A stretch of 64,000 nucleotides of DNA. Source: Phoronis australis (taxonomy: Eukaryota > Phoronida > Phoronidae). Positions 24,601 through 36,400 of this stretch are shown here, piece by piece. A program made the translations under genes and the position numbers. Where the stretch lies: NCBI GenBank assembly GCA_002633005.1, contig NMRA01000105.1, positions 248,001-312,000 on the forward strand, written 5' to 3'. The notes under the pieces were generated by a model, which saw nothing but the letters and a program-made list of their open reading frames with translations, searched no databases and was not told the DNA's origin. The first letter of the stretch is position 1. Each line of letters opens with the position of its first letter.

Positions 24601-27600
24601 TTACGGAAATCAAGCACATCATGAGAAACCTAATGTCAACCTCTAACTGACTTAAGTCATATGCACAAATACAATTGCTGGATAAACACATGACTACGTT
24701 AAAATCAAAGAAAACAAAGCAACCTCTAACAGCAGAGCGAGTTAACACGAATTCTAATCATATTCAAACCCACAAAATAATTCTTTGAGAAAAAAGAACA
24801 CTGTTCACAAGGAAAACTGCAAATAAACAGAAAAAAAAAACAACTTAGCAAGAACAGAATTTTGATAGATGACACAATTACTGACAGCTTGTTAAAAGAA
24901 TAACTGCTTTAATGAGAAACGGACGGTGTCAATGAGAACACATGGACACTGAAAGAAGATCGTCTCCTATGACTGAAAAAGAGCGCAAGTGGTCTGATGT
25001 CATTTGCAGTGCATCAGACGTATGCACGCCTCATGGTTGGGCCCATTACACATCCTGATTGTAAGTGAGCACACAATAAAAACATGAGAATTTTGTGAGA
25101 AAACCTAACGTGACAATGCGGTTCACTTGCAATGCATGGCGAAGTCTCGCATGATCTTGTATCTACAGAACACAGGCCAGGTTCATTATAACGCAGTTTG
25201 ACTGTAGTTGCAAAATTATTTACCTGAAAGACTGTTTTGTTCTGGGGTCAATGAAAACGTTTGGGGACACCTCTCCATGCTCTGTTATTAACACCTGGAA
25301 ATAAAAATCAGTTGAACAGCGTATTAAAACATGGACTGTTCCTGAGGATGCCATCAGATCATATGGAGCAATGACCTTGACACGTCTATCACCTGACATG
25401 TCTCTGTATGTTCTATTACCCGACCACAGATACTTCATTACTCTGACTTTTCGTCTTTTTTAAATTAACTTGTTCTCACCTACTTTGATGTACCGCCATT
25501 GTCTGCTCGCTTCGTGGTCAGGGTTATGATTGGCAGATCGTGTAAAACAAAAACCGAGAGCGCACGGAGGAGCGACACTTGGCGAAATTAACCGAAAAGA
25601 CGACGATGGGGAGGATGATGACGACGACAATGACGGCGGCGATTATGAACAAGACGATAACATTCATGTGAGTAGCGAAGAAATCAGTAAGAAATAGGCT
25701 GCAGTCTTGCTCAATAGCCGTAAACTGACAACAGTCCGAGAGCGTTCGGAGGAGCGACACTTGACGAAATTAACCGAAAAGATGACGATGGGAAAGACGA
25801 CGACGATCATGACGATGAAGGCGGCGATTATGAACATCACGATAAAATTCATGTGACTAGCAAAGAAATCAGTAAGAAATATTAGGCTGCAGTCTTGCTC
25901 AATAGCAGGTAAAGTGACAACAGTGCAGCCCAATCAGTCAACAAAGGAACAGCATTTTCAGACAATCTCGAATAATTCCGCCAAGTAACAAAGGAACAGA
26001 GTTATCAGAAAATCACGAATAATTCGAAAAGTAGAGGTCCTAGCGAAAAATGAAAAATATCTTGTGAAAACCCGTTGAAAACCCTATCGAACTGTACAGA
26101 TTTTTGATTGGTTAATATACATGCCAAAAAAATCCCGGCACACAAAACTATTACCAAAAAAATATCAAATTTGACAATTTCCTCCCCGAGATTACTACTT
26201 CCATGCAAGTGCTAGAAAAAATCTGACAACAGATTCAGAATGCTCGTCCTCTCTAAATTTTAACTATGTGATCATAGTAAGCCGCTTACCAAATACTTTT
26301 TTGGCAAATTTGATCTGTCTGACAGCCACCTGAAATCGCACCCAGTTTCTCGGACAGCAGACGACAGGGGTTGATAGCAAATTACAGCCACGAGTTTGCA
26401 TCAAAAGTAGGTAAAAACTTGGCTTTTCTCATTCAAAAACACAAGTAAATCAGTTTCCTGGCAATTGTTGTCAACAGTTTCCTCAAACTACCCGCCAAAC
26501 CTGACACACGCCCTCAATATAAATTCTATGGACTAGAAAATGCCCCTTGGCCGCGGCCTAACGGTTCAGTGCTACCTACAGACTTGAGCGACACTAGGCG
26601 AAATTAACGACAATGATGATTGTGATGATGAAGGTGGCGAGTATGAACAACACGATGACATTCATATAACTAGCGAAGGTGTAAGAAATCAGTAAGAAAT
26701 AGGCCAGTCTTGAGCGACACTTGGCGAAGTTAGCTGAACAGACGACGATGGAGATGACAACGACGATGATTATGATGATGATAGTGGGGATTATGAACAA
26801 CACGATAACATTCATATGACTAGCAGAAATCAATAAGAAATAGGCTACTGTCTTGTTCAATTGAAGCTAAACCAACATCAGTGCAGCAAGACCGGTCAAC
26901 AAAGGAACAGCGCTATCAGAAAATCTTGAATAATTCAAAAAGTAGACGTCCTAGCGAAAAATTGAAAATATCTTCTGAAAGCCCGTTCAAAACTCTATCT
27001 AACCTGTCCGTTTGGCAAAATTCCGTAAACTTTTAGAAAAAATTGAAATTTTGCATTTCTTTGAAATTCGAAATCAAATAACAAGAAAACGGTAAGTCTG
27101 AGAAAAACGTTACCGCAGAACTTTTGAAAGAGCATACTTCAAGGATTCCACATGCAAAAATTCACATCATTTGCTCTTTCCGTTAAAAATGCGACCGCAG
27201 AACGATCTAAAATGGGTGAAAATGCGGCAGAGCCGCCAACTTGAAAGTGACTTCCGGTTAAACAAAATTTTATAATAGCCAATCAAAAGAAATGATCACG
27301 TGACGAGATTGAAAATGACTGGTTGGCCAATGCGCCCTTTACAGGAGAAAACGTTTTCGGCCAGATATCAAGGTGTGCATGCACCATTGCCGATATTTCC
27401 GCCATCTTTAACCGGAAGTTGATGATTTTTGCGCAGTTGTAGTACTTGTCAGCTATAATAATCGTACCAATTTTCAGCTCTGTACGTTGAAAAATGCGGC
27501 CTCGATGAGCATTTGAATCTGAAACCGGAAACAAAATGGCCGCCACGTCCGCCATTTTGAATCTGATCTTGACCAAAAACAATAGGCTTCCAGGACTTCC

Positions 27601-30600
27601 TGATCTACATGTTGTGTGCGAATTTCGAGCGAATCAGACGTAAATTGCGACCTGTAGAGTGCGAACAAAAAAAAGCGCCTTCTACAGGAGAAAACGTTTT
27701 CGACCAGATATCGAGGTGCGCATGCGCCATGGCCAATATTTCCGCCATCTTTGACAGAAGGTTAACGATTTACCGCGCAGTTGTAGTACTTGTGTTCTGT
27801 AATAATCGTACCAAGTTTCAGCACTGTACGTTAAAGAATTCCGCCAAGTGAAAAAAAACAAACTTGATGGCAGAGCAACATACTTAGCAAAATTCTCTGC
27901 CCTTTGGGTGCACCTGATGATAAAAAGTGTACGTTTTTTCATAAAGTTGTGCCCAGCAGACTTAATGTAATTAAAGTGGTAACATATGAAATAGGCACCC
28001 CAAGGGCAATCGAAATAAGAACAGAGTCATGTTTTTACCCAACTGGCTGTAAGTAGACTAGAATCTTTCATTTTGGAAGAGCAATGTGCTTTAAAAGATG
28101 CGCCCAGGGGGTGCACTGCTGGACTGTACTTGCACCTTTATTTTTTTATGTGCTAATAACGCAAAGGTGCAGTCCAGGAATATCCCTGAGATATTGAACC
28201 GCATTTCAGCCAGAGGAAAGTAGTTTCAGTGGTCACCTAATAATCCTCAGGGTAGACATATATTCTGAATGATTGTAAACAGAACACTGAACTTATGAAT
28301 AATCTTCTGGTACTCACAAAGTTGTCTAACAAACCAATCTACTGATAATAACATATTAACCATAAACAATATAGCACAACTAAACACACTATGATGAGAA
28401 CTTATCACTTACCTGTTCTGAGGCCCCTTCTAATTTACAAGGTGTGAATTGGTCCTTATTGTACTGAGCAAAGGACCTGAAAATTTAGAGAAGACATGGA
28501 TTAAGAAACAAAGAGCACCAATCTATTTCTTAACACATTCATTACACAATTCAGCCCAAACTTCCTTTCAGGACGAACACGTCATCTATCCACCAGGGTT
28601 TCGGTTTCCAAAACATTGATCAAATGACTGATATGCAAAATTCCAACAGAAACACTCTCTGTTCATTGGCTTGGGATCTGAGTTAATTTCACTTCAAGGA
28701 AAAGACAATCTGCAACGCACAACATGACTCACCATGATGCTCCTTCTTTCAACAGAGTGTCGTTATCAATAATAATCCTTACATCTGAAAACAAAGACAA
28801 GCACAAGGTCATTGTTACACAATGCGTCCCAAAGTTTGTTTCAACAAACTTGTGTAGTTCGCAAACATTTTTAAGTCTGATCAGCATGCCACCTGGGGCC
28901 ACTACACGTGACTGGTGGTTCTAATGGCTCAGTGGACTAGAGCGTCTGCACGGTTAGCAGAAGGCCCCGGGTTAGAGTCCCTGTTGGGGAAAAAATCTTT
29001 TCATTGATCATTAGGTCATGTGACCACAGGTGCCGTGCTGACCAGACATACAAAAATTTGCAATATACATTTCCACCCCGGTTTAAGAATTACATGTTTA
29101 TGTAAACATGTGTACTATTAGAACGTTTCTCCCTCCCTAGGATAAATACCGATGCTACTACGGGGTGCTGCTGAACTGTGACAGGTCACTAAATTGAAAG
29201 GGGCTAAAACACCAACTAACAATCATACTCAATCTACTGTCACAACATAAAACTAATTAATTACCATTTGGCTAACAGCCACTACACCTGGTGACTGTAC
29301 ATGAAACTACAAACTTCCAACAGTTCAGTCTCTGGTAATAACAGTTTCCAAAATCAAAAAATTGCTTTTGATTCTGAGCCCATTTAAGGTTCAACTTTCT
29401 GTTTAGGATTCACCCTTAGTCACACTATCTGATATTTATTATTATTATCTCGGTCACAATTCAGAACTACAAGAACATAGGAGTTCAAATTCATATTTAC
29501 CATTAAATACTTCGTTGAATTCACCAGGAGGAGCATGTAAGATAAGATTAGAAGCTATCTTCACCTAAAAAGAGCAAAGAAACAGTTAGAAACAATAGCT
29601 AGTGACAAGAAAATGACACGGTGAGTAATGTTTCTGGAAAAGTGATACTGCCTTAGAAATATAGTAGATCTTGAACTGGCGTCGACCAGGCATAAAATGT
29701 TTGTGAACTGTCTTAGAAAGTGTAACAATAACGCAGATTTTTTAGAATTCTCAAAACAGTGAAAGAAAAACAGAGTTTAGGTGGCAAATCCGTAACTGGT
29801 GGTTAACTGCAGTACTATTCACCACCCTGAGAGGATATCTCACCAGAGTTTATTTCGACTTCTTGGAGGCTGGTCCCAATTGTATGTAAAAATAACATTA
29901 ACAACAATAATAATAATAACAACAACAATTACAATAATAACAATGTAGAATAGTGGGTCCCACGCCCTAAGCTGAGAATCAGAGACATCAAGTTTTAGCG
30001 TTGATGAACAGCAAAAGTAAATGGTACAAATGTTTTATTCTTACTATAACTGAAAATAGACAGAGAACTTGGGACCAGTTGAGACGATGATATTGTCTAG
30101 GACACACCTAAACAGTACTACCATCTCAACTGGCTATGGTAGAGATGGAGGCCATCCCAGACGCCCTGCATAGACTGGAAGCCTTTAGGAGAATTATGCC
30201 TAACACTGATAAAACGAACGAAATCATGTTGCTATAAGTACCTTTTGCGCATAGAGGGGCACCTTAGGTGGTCATTAGTGTCTTTAACTCTTACGAGCTC
30301 AATCTAATACTCCCGCATTTAAACTTTTTTCGAACAGTCCCTTGTTCAGTTGCCCACATAGCAACTGGCCATTTGTAAACTGCTTGTGCCAGGAAATACC
30401 ATGTCATATCCCCTGGCTAAACAGTTGAAAAAAGCCAGTTGTCAATTTGAGCAACTGAACGAAGGACTGTTTGAAGAAAAAGTTTGATTATGGGACTATT
30501 TGGTCGAGTTGGAAGGAATTAAAGAATTTGTCGGCCTCCTAAGGTGCCCCTCTATGCACAAAAGGTATTTATCACAACATGATTTTGATGGTTTAATCAG

Positions 30601-31961
30601 TGTGAGGCATAATTCGCTGAAAGATTCTAGGGTATGGATGACCTATGGGATGGCCACCGTTTCTACTGGAGTGGAGTCAATTGAAGAGGTGGTACTGTCC
30701 ACAGGCGTCCTCAGCTTCTGATCATACCCAATACACTATATATATATACTATAAGGTATGACACTCCGGACTAGAAATTCCATGGGTGCTTCACTTCAGC
30801 CGTCCATAGCAAACACAAAACCCAATAAATTTTCAAAAAATAGAGGTTCAACAAACCATGAGGAATTGTTCTTTTTGCCAATACCATTTACAGTGTCCTG
30901 CTCCATCGAGTTCACAACAAATTCGTGGTCAAAGCACAAAAATCTTCTCAAATAGTCACTGCGTACCAGCAATATGCTTTTAAACACAAATTGCCAGTTT
31001 GTCACAGAAGGTCACGACATCAATAACTCCACACTTAGCCAGACCATTCCGTAACCTTCCATGGTGAACCGCCAATTGCCGTCGATTCGTAACTTATCGG
31101 ATTATTCCGTACCCTACTTGACCTTGACCGCGCGAAGCATATTGCTAGTACGCAGTGACTTTTTGAGAAGATTTTTGTGCTTTGACCGCGAATTTGTTGT
31201 GAACTCGATGGAGCAGGACACTGTAAATGGTATTGGCAAAAAGAACAATTCCTCAGGGTTTGTTGAACCAGTTTTGTGTAAATTTATAGTTTTGTGTTTG
31301 CTATGGATGACTGAAGTGAAGCACCCGTGGAATTTCTAGTCCGAAGCGTCATACCTTGTAGTAAAATATATGGTGTATTGGGGACAATCAGAAGCTGAGG
31401 ACGCCTGTGGTCCTGTCTAGGACCCACCTCATCCGACTACTACCAAATATGGTAACATTCCTAAAATCAAAGCCATAGCAGCAAGGGAGTCAGTCATCAG
31501 TCATATCAGACACATTGAAAGATTGAGAATGAGGAAGTTAGTGTGACTAATTTAATTCACAATCCGATCGGTCAACAGTTCATAAACACAATAGAACATT
31601 GAGCGAGTTCAGGATTAGCAGAATTACGGCGTCCACAGCCACAAATTATTGCACGGCATATATCTACTTAAATATGCTCACAGAAGTACCAACATGGTCT
31701 AGCCCAAAGGCCGTGGATTCAATAATTTCGTTTCAATTTTATGAAGCAGGAAGTGAATTTCAGACGATGATCGACCGGTGCTCACGCCCACTGAGATTTT
31801 GACGAGACCAAAGCGTAACCGAGTAAACTTCTGCGTTAAGATCAAATGGAAAGTATTTGTAAGGCAGTTGTAAAATTCTTGTAAGAAGAGGAAAACAAAA
31901 TAAGATACTGAGGTTCGATTTTGTTTACCTTCTCACTGTCAGAGATCGGCTCGTCCGCCAT
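18642..31961 (-). CDS. CAPZA: F-actin-capping protein subunit alpha
   Basis: Complete gene. Exons in transcript order on the minus strand: 31929-31961 (ATG at 31959-31961), 29501-29564, 28733-28784, 28413-28476, 25224-25294, 22831-23043, 21070-21226, 19241-19303, 18642-18782 (TGA at 18642-18644). All junctions are GT-AG and in phase; the sum is 858 nt, or 285 residues, against 286 in vertebrate CAPZA1/2. Both family signatures are intact: VHYYEDGNV (exon 21070-21226) and FKALRRQLP (last exon). Other matches are [31 protein letters not shown] and FDHLRKEAS-like [10 protein letters not shown]. The family forms a heterodimer with CAPZB, caps barbed ends of actin filaments and is part of dynactin (established knowledge). 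The C-terminal actin-binding tentacle region [13 protein letters not shown] is present. Confidence 0.96.
19324..19570. repeat. Tandem repeat of about 50-53 bp, four to five copies, next to a CAPZA exon
   Basis: Units share TAACTTACAGTAGTCC and ACACAGACTATGTAAACACT; unit starts are at about 19367, 19416, 19469 and 19522. The array begins about 20 bp upstream (in transcript sense) of the acceptor of exon 19241-19303. On the transcribed minus strand each unit carries a donor-like GTAAGTTA. Confidence 0.75.
19740..20575 (-). repeat. Modular dispersed repeat, eroded, in a CAPZA intron
   Basis: Contains GAATTCATCC and AAATTGCCACTAGGAGGCAC (20434-20453), the same modules seen inverted at 60341-61617 and in the same orientation at 23579-24257. 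The boundaries are approximate and no ends were identified. Confidence 0.45.
21885..21990. repeat. AGGAAA-rich dispersed repeat, copy 2
   Basis: Contains GAGGAAACTGGAAATCAAAC and two more AAGAGGAAAT units. It is homologous to the reverse complement of 3225-3320. No coding role is visible. Confidence 0.5.
22021..22365. repeat. 69-bp minisatellite, five copies
   Basis: Units start at 22021, 22090, 22159, 22228 and 22297, an exact 69-bp period. They begin CTGTGATGTGTTCACAATTA and contain AAACCCCGTTTTGATGATTC. Copies 1-3 look identical, copy 4 has two T-to-C changes, and copy 5 diverges at its end. It lies in the CAPZA intron between exons 22831-23043 and 21070-21226. Confidence 0.95.
23579..24257 (-). 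mobile_element. Nonautonomous modular element with short inverted ends
   Basis: One end is AAGAGCAACGCGGAGTATTG followed by AAATGCGCCCAC; the other is a hairpin, TATGCACCCACA paired with TGTGGGCGCATA (about 24219-24257). The interior has two GCCACTAGGGGGCACAC modules at about 23981 and 24127. The same ends and modules appear inverted at 60341-61617, which defines the element. There is no coding capacity. The transposon class was not determined. Confidence 0.7.
25557..25928. repeat. Two tandem copies (about 180-190 bp) of a GAC/GAT-rich unit
   Basis: Copies at 25557-25736 and 25737-25928 share GAGCGACACTTG, a GAC/GAT-rich tract, GGCGGCGATTATGAACA and GAAATCAGTAAGAAAT. Two further copies lie at 26582-26710 and 26711-26895. 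Read on the minus strand each gives a similar hydrophobic Ile/Val-rich segment. Confidence 0.8.
26582..27003. repeat. Second pair of GAC/GAT-rich units plus duplicated flank
   Basis: Units 26582-26710 and 26711-26895 match the pair at 25557-25928. The following stretch with AACAAAGGAACAGC and GTCCTAGCGAAAAAT (26895-27003) also matches 25935-26105. Unit plus flank was therefore duplicated as a block inside one CAPZA intron. Confidence 0.8.
27342..27842. repeat. Direct duplication of about 155-160 bp
   Basis: 27342-27497 and 27682-27842 share ACAGGAGAAAACGTTTTCG, ATATTTCCGCCATCTTT, GCGCAGTTGTAGTACTTGT and AATAATCGTACCAA, with about 15-20% divergence by eye. The offset is about 340 bp. It lies in the same CAPZA intron as the GAC/GAT units. 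Confidence 0.75.
28865..29058. mobile_element. TIR element enclosing a tRNA-like sequence
   Basis: Inverted termini (AAGTCTGATCAGCATGCCAC on the left; GTGCCGTGCTGACCAGACAT on the right) enclose a core at 28918-28989. In the core, GCTC/GAGC forms a D-arm around AGTGGACTA, and TCTGC/GCAGA forms an anticodon-type stem around a 7-nt loop. A B-box-like GGGTTAGAGTCC follows. The T stem pairs poorly. It sits between exons 28733-28784 and 29501-29564 of CAPZA. A fragment resembling the right end lies near 24290-24335. Confidence 0.65.
29886..29945. repeat. AAT/AAC-rich simple repeat
   Basis: Run of AATAATAATAATAAC and AACAACAACAATT triplets in CAPZA intron 1. Confidence 0.8.
30110..30710. repeat. 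Large fold-back element A (about 0.6 kb) in CAPZA intron 1
   Basis: Arms converge on about 30410. TTTTGCGCATAGAGGGGCAC (30242 onwards) is complementary to GTGCCCCTCTATGCACAAAA (30544 onwards). AACTTTTTTCGAACAGTCC is complementary with mismatches to GGACTGTTTGAAGAAAAAGTT. The outer parts near 30110-30170 and 30640-30700 also pair imperfectly. Relatives lie at 1238-1430 and 58060-58320. Confidence 0.75.
30700..31410. repeat. Large fold-back element B with 276-281-bp arms
   Basis: Left arm 30700-30980 and right arm 31135-31410 are inverted copies with roughly 90% identity by eye, with a loop at 30981-31134. Both arm ends carry ACAGGCGTCCTCAGCTTCTG (inverted on the right), the terminus also seen as a perfect hairpin at 57945-58041. 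It abuts fold-back A with no gap. Confidence 0.88.
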
Positions 31962-32060
31962 CTTTCTGTCTGTTCCGACACGCCTGTACGAAGTGCATTG
32001 TGGGTATTTTACCGAGAGAACCGCGGCCAAAGATAAGCTAAGCCCCGACAGTCGAAGCCC
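31962..32060 (-). promoter_or_regulatory. CAPZA: Probable CAPZA 5' UTR and promoter region
   Basis: On the minus strand directly upstream of the ATG stands TACCCACAATGCACTTC, close to the CCCAGAATGCA core recognised by ZNF143/Staf-type factors in animal promoters. No TATA box is obvious. The transcription start is not determined. Confidence 0.35.
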
Positions 32061-33319
32061 TAGCCCGATGGGGTTGACTATACTTTGCGGGATGAGCATC
32101 TTTCAAATTGAAATTCTATTTCCCTAAAAAGTCGACAAGACAGAAGCCGTACCTCGAGACCAAGCAATAAAAGTATCACAATTACGCGAAGAGTCCGAAG
32201 CCATTCTGACTGCTTTAAGTTGACTGAACTCAACATTTTTTTACTAAACAAACCTGTTTTTATTTCCAGTTCTGTCTCTGGGAGCAGTACATTTCTTTAT
32301 TGCCCCAGATGAATCATCGAAGGTGTTATTATATGTTTGTCGTGGTGATCACGACATGTGCGCGCTAGGCCTTGAGTGTACCATGCTTCGAAGCAGGGAA
32401 GAAACTAGACACGTGTACTCAGTCCCGGTGCCGGGGCCGGTTGACAAAGGGTAGTTTGCCAAATTTCCTAAAATATTGAGACGAGGAAATGCAAGTAGAC
32501 TTAATGTTATTTTTCGTGACAGTTTCTTGTAAGTTTTGGTCAAATTGCCAAGTATTCACGTTTTATTAAAGGTAGGCCTATCATGAACCAATTCAGTCGC
32601 TTTAAATTCTAGTGCTGAGACTAGGCCTATGCCGAAAGTGAATAAAAATAGCAGTTCGTCAAATCGGAAGTGAAACCTTGGCCAAATTTGCCTTTAACTA
32701 GAACGATGATGACAGAACCATGTCATTGAACCAAACCAAAATAACAGCGATTCACCCAGTCAGACACACAATGGACATGAGTTGCATTGTCCGACTTCTC
32801 ACCATAGCCCCAACTCAGTGGATTATAGTCAGTGATGTTGTACCCGAAGCCACGACCAGTCCGACCCTTCACAGCAGTAGAGCCAGAGTTTCATTTACAC
32901 CAATTAGTGCATGGTGTCGGCAATCAGGACATTAGGGTTGTTTCTTTTTGTTGCTCTGTGGTAAGAAATTTGATTTTTTTCATGAGCAGGCACATGAACA
33001 TTGGACCAAATTAAAATAAAATATAATGACCGGCTTTCATTAAATCTTGAACTCGCCCAAAATTGTATTCCTGTCATTCACTAGCCTTTTAAATTTGTTT
33101 GATTAAAATTGCATTAGGCATACCTCGTCTCACAATCAATCCTGCCGGCTTCGTGAATTCGTTTGCTGAATTGAGTTCGCTGGGAACCCTATACCGATGT
33201 TGGTTTGGGCCAAATAAGGAGTAGAACCCCGGCAGTAAGCTAGAGATCCCGGCAGTAGAAACTCCGGCAGTAGAAACCCCGACATTACTGTTAACATTTT
33301 GTATTTATATATTAAATAC
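32061..33319. other. Intergenic sequence upstream of CAPZA
   Basis: No gene was recognised. At 33215-33285 there is a short degenerate direct repeat of CCCCGGCAGTA / CCCGGCAGTAGAAA type. The remainder shows nothing I can name. Confidence 0.4.
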
Positions 33320-33426
33320 ACGAGTCCAACGTTTCGAAGAAGTTCGATTCATCATTCTCAAGGAGTTAGCCATCAAACCCAACAACAGCCGGGTTACAAG
33401 TAACAAAATCAACAAACCCTAGCATT
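33320..33426. repeat. Half of an inverted-repeat element interrupted by the LINE
   Basis: GAGTCCAACGTTTCGAAG, TTCATCATTCTCAAGG and GTTACAAGTAACAAAATCAAC match the reverse complement of the MITE-like element at 13385-13556. The LINE insertion begins right after this segment at its target-site duplication. Confidence 0.55.
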
Positions 33427-36400
33427 TTTAATTAAAAGTTTCGGTATTCGGTCCTGTTTTTTCTGTGCCCAATCTTTCCAGTTATTAGTTATGAGTCCCT
33501 ATGGTCCGCCTGTATTTTTTATAATTTGGAAAGGTGAAGACATATAATAATATGTCCTTTTTCGGATGCCTAATTTCTTTTATTTTTGTTTTGTTTATCT
33601 TTCCTTTTTTCCAGGTCTTCATATTTTTTGACTATTTTGCTTCTAGCCTTTGTAGTGCAAGTACCATTTTACCATTTGCTGTTAGATTAGCGTTGTTTCA
33701 TTGCATGGGTCACAATTCGCTTTACGAGTTGTCTCTGATGAATAAAGTACAATCGGTAACATACATACGGACAACTAAATGGTGTCTTATACCCGTTGAA
33801 CACTTAGTGTCGATATGTTTCACTGAATGTTTCATCAGAAAAATGAATTATTTATATTGGTTTAGGGTTCTTGTGGTTTCGGTTGTTTTTAGGATGTTTA
33901 GAACACACAATGTGATTCTTTTTGTACTTAATGAGCAATGTTGTATGGTTGAGTTTAGAAGTGCCTTAATTATCTTTGTATGGCGAACAATTTAAAAATT
34001 GCGTCTTTTAACTGTAGAGGTCTAGGAACTCTGTCAAAAAGACGAGATGTTTTCCATTATATAAGGCAGCGTGCGTACAGTATTTTCTGCCTACAAGATA
34101 CTCACTTTACTGTTGCGGAAGAACCCATAATTCGAGCTCAGTGGGGATATGACTGTTTTTTCAGCCATGGTCGAAGTGATGCCAGGGGTGTTGCCATCTT
34201 ATTTAATAGTAATTTTGAATTTAAAGTTCTATCTTTCACTTCGGATACTGCAGGAAATCTCCTAATTTTAGAGCTTGAAGTAAATAACTGTTTTTCTATT
34301 GTGTTGGTGAATATTTATGGACCAAACAAAGATAGCCCTCAATTTTTTAATGACATTTCACAGAAAATCGCCAGTTACAATAACGATTTTGTTGTTGTTT
34401 GTGGCGATTTTAATTTGGTCCAAGATTTTCACCTTGATTGTCATAATTATATCTCCGTAAATAACCCTAAAGCGCGTGACCAAATGCTGGAGATGAAGGT
34501 GGCTCTTGATCTGACGGACCCATGGCGCGTTTATCATCCCTCAGCGAAAAAGTTTACATGGTCCAGGACAAATCCAGTTAAAAAGGCTAGGTTAGATTAT
34601 TTTCTTGTTACCCAACAATTACTCTCGCGTATCGAAAAGGTGGAAATACAGTCGGGCTACCGATCGGACCATAACAACGTCGTCTTAACTATACAATTAA
34701 CTACGTTCAAAAAGGGACCGGGGTTTTGGAAATTTAATAACTCACTGCTAAAAGACAAAGAATATATTAATCTCGTCAAGAATGAGATTTTGTGTACGAA
34801 AAAACAATATGCTCTTCCAGTATACGATTTGAACAAAATACAAGCAATTGACTCTAATAATCTTCAGTTTTATATATCTGATCAATTGTTTTTGGAGACG
34901 TTATTGTTAAATATTCGAACGGCAACTATTCCGTATTGTATCTATCAGAAAAAAGAAAAAAATAGAAAAGGAAAAGACTTGGAAGAACAGTTAATGTCCT
35001 TACAAGATAGGTTCAATGAGAGTGACGATCCTGAAATTGCTGTTCTATTGGAAAATAAGAAGTCAGAATATGAGGATTATCGCAGAGAATACATGCATGG
35101 AGTAATGGTCAGATCGAGAGCCAACTGGGTTGAAAATGGCGAAAAACCAACCAAATATTTTTGTGCATTAGAAAAACGAAATTTTGTAAATAAGAATGTA
35201 ACTAAGCTAATAAGCTCCAACAACGCTGTTATCAAGGAACAATCCGCTATCCTCTCGGAGATTACTTCTTTTTATAAAAATTTATACTCCTGTAAAGACG
35301 GCGACCTTGTTGATGTTAATTTAAATGAACGTTTGGCATCGTGCCCAATGCCTAAATTGAACCAGTCGAACCGAGTCGAACTTGAAAAATTTATCACTTT
35401 GGAGGAAATTCATGCAACTCTGAAAGATTTAAAAAACAACAAAAGTCCTGGACCAGATGGTTTCACTGTAGAATTTTTTAAATTTTTTTGGCCAGACCTT
35501 AAATATTACTTGTTCCGATCTTTTAAAGAAGGTATTAATAAAGGAGAATTATCTATATCGCAAAAACAGGGTATTATCTCAATAATACCAAAAGAAAATA
35601 AACCAAGAGAATTCATAAAAAATTGGCGTCCAATTTCACTATTGAATATTACTTACAAACTTTTGTCTGGTTGTATTGCTAGACGCCTAAAAGGCGTCCT
35701 CGGACCCCTTATTCACGAGAACCAACAAGGTTTCATGAAAGGCAGATATATTGGGGAAAACATAAGAATTTTATATGATGTAATTCAATTTTTAGACTGT
35801 AAACCCTTTCCCGGACTCCTGTTAATGATCGATTTTGAAAAAGCTTTCGACTCGGTCTCCTGGTCTTTCATCCTCAAGGCATTATCATACTTTAACTTTG
35901 GCCCAAGGTTCATTGACACGGTCAAAACACTCTACAACAAATCTTGTCTCTGTGTTCTCCAACATGGATTTTTCTCTGAATTTTTTGAAATGGGGAGAGG
36001 CTGTCGTCAAGGAGACCCCATTTCTCCTTACCTTTTTTTATTATGTGTAGAAATATTGGGTAATTTAATTCGTCGGGATGGTGGCATCACTGGTGTCAGG
36101 ATAGGTGTTTCTGAGTTTAAATTGATCCAGTACGCTGACGACACTTGTTTGATTTTGGACGGTTCTGAGTTATCTCTAAGATCATCTTTGAATTTAATTG
36201 ACCAATTTGCGAAATTTTCTGGTTTGAAGCCAAACATCGAGAAAACAAGATGTGTTTGGATTGGTTCAAAAAAAGACTCTCACGAAAAACTTTGTGTCAA
36301 TGAGAACCTGTTATGGACCAACAAACCTTTCATGTTTTTGGGAATTAACTTCTCCACTGATTATAATACAATGCCGGGTATTAACTATAGTTGCAGGTTT

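Noticed and set aside
25524-25933. Small membrane-protein genes on the minus strand
   Set aside because: The frames arise from GAC/GAT-rich repeats that read as Ile/Val on the other strand; there is no evidence of a start context or transcript.
28918-28989. Functional tRNA gene
   Set aside because: The T stem pairs poorly, the position before the anticodon is C instead of T, there is no good acceptor stem, and the sequence sits inside a TIR element.
33534-33995. ORF1 of the LINE
   Set aside because: The open frame encodes a hydrophobic, Phe-rich peptide without coiled coil, RRM or zinc knuckle and overlaps the ORF2 start; it is probably chance in the 5' leader.
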